Assembly (NCBI GenBank): GCA_045612065.1
Contig: JAZKYH010000058.1
Location: 1 to 47,268 of the forward strand
Origin: UBA1189 sp045612065
Lineage (GTDB): Bacteria; Bacteroidota; Bacteroidia; Bacteroidales; Bacteroidaceae
Direction of reading: 5' to 3'
DNA: 47,268 nucleotides
In this document: positions 41,062 through 47,268 of the stretch, one piece after another
Layout: each line of letters opens with the position of its first letter
How positions within the stretch are numbered: position 1 is the stretch's first letter
Program-made: the position numbers and the translations under genes
Notes under the pieces: model-generated
Databases searched by the model: none
What the model was told of the DNA's origin: nothing
The model's input: the letters and a program-made list of their open reading frames with translations, nothing else

Positions 41062-42588
41062 ATGTTGATAGGTCTAATATTTACAAATACGCAACGTTTA
41101 GCTTCTATTTTGTCTTCTCACCAAAGTAAAGTTAAGGAAGTTATAACATCGTATGTGTCATCGTGCGCTTCTTATATAGATTGGCAAATAGTAGATACTT
41201 CCGACGAAATATATGCCGACCTTGACAAAACAAATTGGTTAACATATATCCCCATTCTTGAAGATTACTATATCGGCCTTGGTTTGCAGGATAGAAATTA
41301 TTGCCCACTATTCATTCTTGGAGGTGATAATGTAGTACCCATGCCTATAATTCGTAACCCTCTCGATTGCGTAGGTCGCGAATATATATATTCAGATATG
41401 GCATATTGCTTCGATTCTTCAATTGCAAGGTTAGGTGATTTCGTGTCCCAAAAGCCACGATTTGCTGTTGGTAGATTGCCATTAACGAAGGATTGGAGCA
41501 TAGATGGCCTTATTGCATATCTTAATGATTGTGTTGAATTTGCAGCAAATGGTATTTCAATTCGTGGAGCTGCAATGACAACAACTCAAAGTTGGCTGCG
41601 AGCATCCAATGAAATGATGAGAGATATCCCTACGGTATCCCTCTCCGAAGACTACGTTCCATTGGATAACAGGATGATTGTTAGTCCCGATTTGGATACA
41701 TCTTATAGAGAGATGTATGATGGTTATGTACACGAATTAAAAAAGATTGATTTCCTCGTATGCAATCTTCATGGCGATGACGATAAAGAAGTGCCATTCT
41801 TTATTGGAGAAGATACTTCGCACTCACAATATACTATAGCGACACAACCTTCTATGTTAGAAGAGACCACTCCTTATATATTTAATACTTTGGCATGCTT
41901 TGGGGGTCGTTATATAGACTACAAAATGGATGAGTCAATGATGCTGACAGCTTTGGCTTATGGTACCATGTTGTATTGTGGCTCTGGAGAAATTGCTTTG
42001 GGAGGCTTCGATATGGAAGGCAACTCCGAGTTGATGATGAAGCTATACAATATTTATCTCCACAAAGGACTTCCAGCAGGTTTGGCACTAATTAAAGCAA
42101 AACAAGATTATTATAAGACCTGCCACAATGAAGATGGTGATGAATGTGCAATGTTTACAATATTGGAATTCAACCTGTTTGGTTGCCCAATAATCTCTAT
42201 GCAACCTAAATTAAGTGCTGATTACGAACCACGATTGTTGGGACACCCAATAACTAAAAACACACAGACATCATACCGTCCTAAAACAATGGAAGTAGTT
42301 TCGGGTGGAGCCCATAAAGCTCAGGATATCCATGCTTATGTGCGCGGTTTAGTAGATAATAATTTGTCAATAATCAGACAAAAAGTCGAAGTTGAGGTTT
42401 ATCAACGTTTAGGTTTAGGAAAAGAGAATCTTCAACAAGTTATGCGAGTGTCACAAGATAATTGTGCAATAGGATATCAATTCTTATATGCATGGTCGCC
42501 ACGGCAATCGTATAGAAGTTTGCAGATGTATTATATTGTTGATGCCGATATTAAGGGAAACATAACGAAAATAATACAAACAAAATAA
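41062..42588 (+). CDS. Caspase-fold (C25-like) cysteine peptidase homologue, cytosolic
   Basis: 508 residues without signal peptide or membrane segment. The layout is that of the gingipain/C25 part of clan CD: FILGGDNVVPMPI (about 84-96), YIYSDMAYCFDS, FAVGRLPLT (the usual GRLP strand), a strand ending in the catalytic His (FLVCNLHGDDD, H237) and a strand ending in the catalytic Cys (YIFNTLACFGG, C279), then a short GTMLYCGSGE strand. Secreted C25 enzymes have signal peptides and propeptides; this one does not, so it likely acts inside the cell. About 120 C-terminal residues (385-508) form an extra domain I do not recognise. The zinc-ribbon gene follows after 4 nt. Confidence 0.75.
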   Translation: MLIGLIFTNTQRLASILSSHQSKVKEVITSYVSSCASYIDWQIVDTSDEIYADLDKTNWLTYIPILEDYYIGLGLQDRNYCPLFILGGDNVVPMPIIRNPLDCVGREYIYSDMAYCFDSSIARLGDFVSQKPRFAVGRLPLTKDWSIDGLIAYLNDCVEFAANGISIRGAAMTTTQSWLRASNEMMRDIPTVSLSEDYVPLDNRMIVSPDLDTSYREMYDGYVHELKKIDFLVCNLHGDDDKEVPFFIGEDTSHSQYTIATQPSMLEETTPYIFNTLACFGGRYIDYKMDESMMLTALAYGTMLYCGSGEIALGGFDMEGNSELMMKLYNIYLHKGLPAGLALIKAKQDYYKTCHNEDGDECAMFTILEFNLFGCPIISMQPKLSADYEPRLLGHPITKNTQTSYRPKTMEVVSGGAHKAQDIHAYVRGLVDNNLSIIRQKVEVEVYQRLGLGKENLQQVMRVSQDNCAIGYQFLYAWSPRQSYRSLQMYYIVDADIKGNITKIIQTK

Positions 42589-42592
42589 GTAT

Positions 42593-43033
42593 ATGGATAA
42601 TACTCATAGGTACATAAATTTTCATAGGTGTAAATCCTCTACATCTTGTCCTGTATGCGGTAGCGAGATTCCTAACAATGCTTTATTCTGTGAAAAGTGT
42701 GGAATGCGTATTCATAGTCACCAAAGCCATAAAAGTATCTTAAAAGTCAATTTGAGAAGCACATATTATTTCTATAATGAGATTAATTATCAAAATACAA
42801 AGCATATTATCTACAACGGAAATCGCGCTGTTTATGATAAGTTGAACTGGTATGGTAAATGGGGCTACTATGAAACTGATGGTTGGAGTTATTATGATAA
42901 TGAATCTTTAGCAGACTACGATAAGGACGAATACTTATGGAGAGTTGATATTAATGATAATCTGACACCCAACGAATTGGATTGGGTTGTCGGACATATA
43001 CGCGAACATAGGGGCTTATATTATCAACGCTAA
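42593..43033 (+). CDS. Small zinc-ribbon protein
   Basis: 146 residues. A zinc ribbon near the N-terminus (CPVCGSEIPNNALFCEKCG, about 19-37) is followed by a His-rich linker (HSHQSHK). The C-terminal region is very rich in Tyr, Trp, Asn and Asp (YYFYNEINYQ, WYGKWGYYETDGWSYY) and predicted beta. No signal peptide. It sits 4 nt after the caspase-like gene and 12 nt before the next zinc-ribbon gene. Perhaps an adaptor; function unknown. Confidence 0.75.
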   Translation: MDNTHRYINFHRCKSSTSCPVCGSEIPNNALFCEKCGMRIHSHQSHKSILKVNLRSTYYFYNEINYQNTKHIIYNGNRAVYDKLNWYGKWGYYETDGWSYYDNESLADYDKDEYLWRVDINDNLTPNELDWVVGHIREHRGLYYQR

Positions 43034-43045
43034 AATCGCCGAATT

Positions 43046-45025
43046 ATGAAGACATGTCCAAAGTGTAAAAAAGCATGGTTAGAAGATTTTTTGTGTTGCC
43101 CAGAATGTGGCGAGGATTTAGAGTTAATCGTAACCGTGCTCAATAGTGTCGACAATTGTAAGTGTGAGAATTCTAACATTAATATGGGTAATGCTAATGC
43201 TATAAGTGGCGGAGTTCATTCATCTGATGATCACTCCAAAAGGGATAGTGATAATGTGGTGAATAGTAATAACGAAACTCATACCAATAGCGATAATACC
43301 ACTAACAACATCACAATTTATGAGGCTGAAAAGAGCGCAAGTGAAAAGTTAGATGAAAATAGGTTAAAATATCGTTTGGAGTGTAAGACACTTTTTCGGG
43401 ATGGTCTTATAACAAAAGATGGAGAACGCCAACTGCGCGAGTTGCAGACCAACTTGAATCTAGCCGATGAACTTGTTTTGCCTATTAAGGAAGAGATTCG
43501 TCTTGCGAGTAAAAAACGAAAGACACAGTTGTCTTCGATAGGTTTGTCCGATATTCGACAGACTAAGTCCATTATAGAACAAAATACCGCACCTGCATTA
43601 CAACGCCAATTAGGTAAACTGGAATCATGGATGCAAGAGTATGATGATAATACATTAAAGTTTATGTACTATCAAATGTCCTCTATGCTTGAACCTGTTC
43701 GCTATACCAACAGATACGAGGACGGTATAAAAGATGAGTATTGGGAGGTCTATTGGGCATATATAGCATATTTATTGCAGAATAGGGAAAAGCAAGCCAA
43801 TGAAGCTCTCGCTTCATTAGGAAGGTGGCATGTATACTTTCCAGAACAGAATGATACGATATTGCTCCTTGTTGGACGACTTATGCAGAATGAACAGATA
43901 GAGGACATTTGGCAAGCAAGAAATCAACTGACGGCACATTTTACATCCGATTTGCAACTATTGTTGGATGCAATTGATGAACTTTTGCAAATGGATTGGG
44001 TTAAGGAGTCTATCTTTATTCGCCCCGCCCACTCTTTCTATATTACCACTTTATTTGGAAGTTTTGTTGATACACAAAAGGCAAATGGTGTACAATGTTT
44101 GAAAGATAGACGCGAACAGGAAAGAATAAAACGCGAGGAGGAAGAACAAATCAGACTAGCCGAATTAGAATGGCAAAATCAGATAAGAGGTCAAAAAACT
44201 TCTGTTCTGCAAAAACTTCAAGAAATAGGCAGTATAGAAATAGCTTGCCAAGAGGCTGGTATAGAGTTCCACACTTTCAATATTTGGTTGGAGGAGGATT
44301 CTACTTTTGCATCATCGTACAATGAAATTGTTCATTGTATGGAGGTTAGAAAATATGAAGAAGCAGAAAAGAAACGCAAGGAGCAAGAGCTGCAGACAGA
44401 AATCAGACGTAAGAAATCTCTGTTCAGAACTTTGTTTGAGCAAAACAACTGTGATCTTCTTAAAACTTGTTCAGAACTAAGAATCAGCTCTGCTGATTAT
44501 CATGAATGGCGCAGAATTGATTCCGTATTTAATGATGATATAAACTATATTACTCGCAAGCACAAAGAGATAGTTGACCGGCAGAATAGACAAAATCGGG
44601 CAGAAGCATTTAAGAGAATTAAACCCTATATACTTGTGGCAATGGTGTTAGTGGCAATTGTATGTGGTATAAACCTATACTTAAATGATAAGGAAAACAA
44701 AGTACAGATTGAGGTGACGCAATCATATGAGAGTAAGATAAATGAGTTTGAGGCAAATTTTGCCAACATCAATGATTCTGACAAAGGATATGATTATATA
44801 GAGAAGTGTTGCTCTATTATAAGTGAGATGCAAAAAATAGAACAAAAAGAGCATTTTAGCTGGTTAAAACAGTCTCAACATTTAGAACTAAAACTTAATC
44901 AAATAATACAAAGTTATATTGAACGCTATAGACCACTAACTACAGATGGAGATAAAGAGGTCGAAAGTGTAGCAAGACGTAGAATGAACCGATTAAATGA
45001 ATTGCAAAAATCATTAATACTATGA
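43046..45025 (+). CDS. Membrane-anchored zinc-ribbon protein with HTH-like repeats
   Basis: 659 residues. Zinc ribbon at 1-25 (MKTCPKCKKAW, CCPECGEDL), then a long Asn/Ser/Asp-rich linker (about 35-90, ending NNITIYEAEKS). A helical unit with FRDGLITKDGERQLRELQ follows (about 112-150), then a helical middle domain. Two related segments resemble terminase-small-subunit-type HTH units: GSIEIACQEAGIEFHTFNIW (from about 395) and NCDLLKTCSELRISSADYHE (from about 465). Coiled coils flank them. One membrane helix at about 528-546 (YILVAMVLVAIVCGINLYL) puts the C-terminal ~110 residues in the periplasm if the N-terminus is cytosolic. It overlaps the next start by 4 nt. Confidence 0.72.
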   Translation: MKTCPKCKKAWLEDFLCCPECGEDLELIVTVLNSVDNCKCENSNINMGNANAISGGVHSSDDHSKRDSDNVVNSNNETHTNSDNTTNNITIYEAEKSASEKLDENRLKYRLECKTLFRDGLITKDGERQLRELQTNLNLADELVLPIKEEIRLASKKRKTQLSSIGLSDIRQTKSIIEQNTAPALQRQLGKLESWMQEYDDNTLKFMYYQMSSMLEPVRYTNRYEDGIKDEYWEVYWAYIAYLLQNREKQANEALASLGRWHVYFPEQNDTILLLVGRLMQNEQIEDIWQARNQLTAHFTSDLQLLLDAIDELLQMDWVKESIFIRPAHSFYITTLFGSFVDTQKANGVQCLKDRREQERIKREEEEQIRLAELEWQNQIRGQKTSVLQKLQEIGSIEIACQEAGIEFHTFNIWLEEDSTFASSYNEIVHCMEVRKYEEAEKKRKEQELQTEIRRKKSLFRTLFEQNNCDLLKTCSELRISSADYHEWRRIDSVFNDDINYITRKHKEIVDRQNRQNRAEAFKRIKPYILVAMVLVAIVCGINLYLNDKENKVQIEVTQSYESKINEFEANFANINDSDKGYDYIEKCCSIISEMQKIEQKEHFSWLKQSQHLELKLNQIIQSYIERYRPLTTDGDKEVESVARRRMNRLNELQKSLIL

Positions 45026-45732
45026 GAATATTAGGTATATTGCTGATTAGCATCTTTATAAATGTAACGGCTTATGCTGATGGAATACAATATTTTGATC
45101 ATGTAAGATCTCTGTATGAGCAGGGCAGATATGAAGAGGCAATACAAGGCTTTACGGCCTGTAAAAAACTATACTATGAAGAATTAGATATGACAAGTAT
45201 CGATAATTGGATTAGTAAGTGCAACATTAAAATCAAGGAAAGAAACGCTGCTATTCAAGCAAGGCGACAGGCTGAAATGGCTGAAGCCAAACGCAAAGCA
45301 TATGAGGTAAAGCAACAGGAGCGAATAGAAAAGAAATTGCTGTATATATCTTCAAATGCGTTTCTTTTTGATAAAGAATATTTAGGGATGCATCAAGCAA
45401 TTAAGGGATATATTGCCGATAATTCTGAACAGAGATTCACTGATGATCCTGAAATGGCATATTGGTGTGTCTATGTTACCGCTAATGCATATGAATTTTC
45501 TTCATTGCCAATTGGCTCTGAGCCTAATAGCAAGAATGTGTGGTACACATCGAAAGTTGTTGCTTACATTAAAATTATAAATGAAATTACAAATGAGACA
45601 TTGTATGAAGGAGAAATTATTCAATCTGATGCGAGGAATCGAAGTACTATAGATTATAAACATTCAGCAGAGAAAGCTTACAGACTTGTAAATGTAGAGA
45701 TTGGAAATAGAATATTTAAGCAAATAAAATAA
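45022..45732 (+). CDS. Exported protein with TPR-like N-terminus
   Basis: 236 residues; signal peptide MRILGILLISIFINVTAYAD (about 1-20). A TPR-like helix pair follows (FDHVRSLYEQGRYEEAIQGF, then TACKKLYYEELD), then a charged coiled coil (about 70-105, IQARRQAEMAEAKRKAYEVK). The C-terminal domain is mixed (WCVYVTANAYEFSS, VVAYIKIINEITNETLYEGE). Translationally coupled to the membrane zinc-ribbon gene (ATGA overlap), so it may meet that protein's periplasmic end. No family recognised. Confidence 0.72.
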   Translation: MRILGILLISIFINVTAYADGIQYFDHVRSLYEQGRYEEAIQGFTACKKLYYEELDMTSIDNWISKCNIKIKERNAAIQARRQAEMAEAKRKAYEVKQQERIEKKLLYISSNAFLFDKEYLGMHQAIKGYIADNSEQRFTDDPEMAYWCVYVTANAYEFSSLPIGSEPNSKNVWYTSKVVAYIKIINEITNETLYEGEIIQSDARNRSTIDYKHSAEKAYRLVNVEIGNRIFKQIK

Positions 45733-45740
45733 AGAAAGAA

Positions 45741-46667
45741 ATGAAGAAAATATTTTTAATGACTATTAGTCTATTATTATGTCTATCAGCAATTGCTCAA
45801 AATAATAATAAAAAGGTTATGGCTGTATCTGTTGTTAATGAGACTAATTCAAAGCTTGACCGCTTTATTGTTGAGGACATCTTTCATGAAGTACTAAAAT
45901 CAGAATATAATGTTAGAATAGATCAAGGAGAAGGTGTCTTTTCTGAAGCATTATTTAAAGAGTTGTCATTTCAAGAGCAGGGAGGTGTTATTAGTGAGTC
46001 TATAACTAGATTTGCACAAAAGGGAGCCGAACTATTATGTGTTATAGTTGTCAATAAAGTAGGAGAATATTACTATTTAAGAGCTAGAATATATGACACA
46101 TCAACAGCTACTATTATGGAATCAGCTAGTTATCCTAATCTATCTAAGGAGCAACCTATAAAAGACATAAAAGTAGCCGCCACAAAACTTGCATCTGGAC
46201 TTCTTTCTAACAAAGAATTAAATACGCTGGCTGATGGCGTGTGGAGTGCAACAAAAAAAACAATAAATGGCAAAGCACTTGCTTATTCATTGATTCCAGG
46301 CGTAGGTCTGATGATGAAAGGCCATAAGGTTGAAGGCACCGTATACATGGTAGGTGACATAGCTCTGATAGGAGGTGGCTTTGCGTTTATAGCTAATGCA
46401 AATAAGCAAAAAGACATTATGAATAGTCATTCAACGGGAATAGACCAGTACAAATCAGCTGAAAAGAAATACAATAGTTCTAAAACAGCCGCCTATTGCT
46501 GTTTTGGCGCAGCGGCAGGTCTATATATAGTCAATTTAGTTCGTGGTTATGTAGCAGAGCCAAAACCCGGGGCTCGTTTGCAGTGGGCAGTGGTTCCGTC
46601 GGTTGCTTCTACTATGTACGGAGAACCTAATATGTCTGTAAATTTGGCATTAAGTTACAAATTCTAA
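45741..46667 (+). CDS. Exported protein, unknown function
   Basis: 308 residues; signal peptide MKKIFLMTISLLLCLSAIAQ. The region 25-160 (KKVMAVSVVNETNSKLDRFI, LLCVIVVNKVGEYYYLRARI, YDTSTATIMESA) has the alternating strands of CsgG/LpoB-type periplasmic domains. The C-terminal half contains two hydrophobic stretches (LAYSLIPGVGLMMKGHKVEG, YMVGDIALIGGGFAFIANAN; and AAYCCFGAAAGLYIVNLVRG) like DUF5683-type proteins. It ends in a beta-strand terminating in F (MSVNLALSYKF), as in outer-membrane-associated proteins. It starts 8 nt after the previous gene. All domain names are by resemblance only. Confidence 0.68.
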   Translation: MKKIFLMTISLLLCLSAIAQNNNKKVMAVSVVNETNSKLDRFIVEDIFHEVLKSEYNVRIDQGEGVFSEALFKELSFQEQGGVISESITRFAQKGAELLCVIVVNKVGEYYYLRARIYDTSTATIMESASYPNLSKEQPIKDIKVAATKLASGLLSNKELNTLADGVWSATKKTINGKALAYSLIPGVGLMMKGHKVEGTVYMVGDIALIGGGFAFIANANKQKDIMNSHSTGIDQYKSAEKKYNSSKTAAYCCFGAAAGLYIVNLVRGYVAEPKPGARLQWAVVPSVASTMYGEPNMSVNLALSYKF

Positions 46668-46679
46668 CGGTTTTATGCT

Positions 46680-47268
46680 ATGAGGAGAAATGTTTTACAT
46701 TGGTTCATATTATCAATCTGTATCATATTATTTGGTTGTAGCAACGATGAGGAGATAAATAGAGATTTCACCTTTACTGGAACTATTATTGACGCCTCTA
46801 GCAAAGAGCCAATGCCAGAGTTACCTGTTGTTGTAACAGATGGTAATAATATTCATACATCAACAAAGACCAACGCAGATGGTAGGTTTGTGCTATCCGT
46901 TAACATCAATGAGATTAGTAGCGCATATTATATTCTTATAGGCGATGACTCGTGTGTCAAAAAGACAGTTGAGATTCACGGTTTTTCTGGAGGAGAAACA
47001 TATTTAGGTACTATTGAAATAATAGGTCCGAGTATCCCTAGCGTTAGACTCAGTGGTCACAAAACTGACGACGGAATAATTACATGTAATGCATCTGTTA
47101 CCGCGAATGGTCGTTTGGAAGTTGTTGAAAAAGGATTTTGCTTTGGCAAAACTGCCCAACCGACGATTGATGATGAGAAAATTGTTTGTGGTAGTGGCGA
47201 TGGAAGTTTTCAAGGTAAGATTACTATCACAGATCTTGATGTATCATCTACATATTTTATTCGACCTT
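46680..47268 (+). CDS. Lipoprotein with regulatory-like and FN3-like domains, truncated by window end
   Basis: Starts at ATG 46680, 12 nt after the previous stop; 196 codons are visible with no stop. Lipobox LFGCSNDEE (Cys20 lipidated; acidic residues after it are typical of surface-exposed Bacteroidetes lipoproteins). Residues about 29-100 form a carboxypeptidase-regulatory-like beta domain (FTFTGTIIDASSKEPMPELP, TKTNADGRFVLSV). A further beta domain starts near 118 with the VVEKGFCFGKTAQPTIDD and GSFQGKITITDLDVSSTYFI pattern seen in FN3-like repeats of cell-surface lipoproteins. It may be the envelope end of the cluster. Confidence 0.75.
   Translation, partial: MRRNVLHWFILSICIILFGCSNDEEINRDFTFTGTIIDASSKEPMPELPVVVTDGNNIHTSTKTNADGRFVLSVNINEISSAYYILIGDDSCVKKTVEIHGFSGGETYLGTIEIIGPSIPSVRLSGHKTDDGIITCNASVTANGRLEVVEKGFCFGKTAQPTIDDEKIVCGSGDGSFQGKITITDLDVSSTYFIRP

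Overview
The window is a chromosomal segment from a Bacteroidales bacterium (Bacteroides/Prevotella-like). I infer this from gene content: a primary sigma factor of about 286 residues without region 1.1, the RprX/RprY pair, a DUF4290 protein, a MurA with Asp at the usual Cys position, Bacteroidetes-type lipoproteins and a scatter of glycoside hydrolases. Recurrent TAnnTTTG -7 boxes, several with a TTG-type -33 box about 20 nt upstream, and the general lack of strong Shine-Dalgarno sequences agree. The species cannot be fixed from the sequence alone.

Layout. 1-5.2 kb: the 5' two-thirds of a GH110 galactosidase gene and thrC (minus), then degQ/htrA and rpoD (plus). 5.3-9.6 kb: a small exported protein, a C11 protease lipoprotein, rprX-rprY, and a 57-residue membrane protein on the minus strand. 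9.7-16.5 kb: a plus-strand housekeeping run of tsaB, DUF4290, murA-rimM, an M23-like protein, dxr and rseP. 16.8-20 kb (minus): CE1 esterase, Nudix hydrolase, GH30 hydrolase. 20.2-25.7 kb is an AT-richer accessory island: a CoiA-like nuclease, then a minus-strand operon of a frameshifted small gene, a 79-residue protein, a PD-(D/E)XK plus DUF2075 helicase and a second Nudix enzyme, and finally a lone 135-residue protein. 25.7-26.8 kb is gene-free and repeat-rich. 26.8-35.8 kb: M64 peptidase, GH43, ftsB, a membrane protein, a DUF4369-type lipoprotein, a stand-alone MetH activation domain and dihydroorotase (minus), DUF362 ferredoxin protein and dinB. 35.8-36.8 kb is a second gene-free repeat-rich stretch.

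36.9 kb to the right edge is a strongly AT-rich, co-directional run of nine genes, the best candidate for an undescribed system. It encodes a Band-7-like coiled-coil protein capped by zinc ribbons at both ends, a lipoprotein, an exported protein, a cytosolic caspase-fold (C25-like) protein with a His/Cys dyad, a small zinc-ribbon protein, a membrane-anchored zinc-ribbon protein with two HTH-like repeats, two exported proteins, and a lipoprotein cut by the window edge. It looks like a cytosol-to-envelope protein system; its function is unknown to me.

The intergenic DNA also has its own structure. Degenerate 7-nt arrays start at or beside stop codons (degQ, rprY, dxr, esterase, M64) or lie just before start codons. 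Two gene-free regions carry several sequence-unrelated arrays that all have 22-bp periods, plus inverted 11-bp arrays. REP/MITE-like palindromes occur too, and one appears to be inserted in frame in thrC. No rRNA, tRNA or CRISPR array was found.
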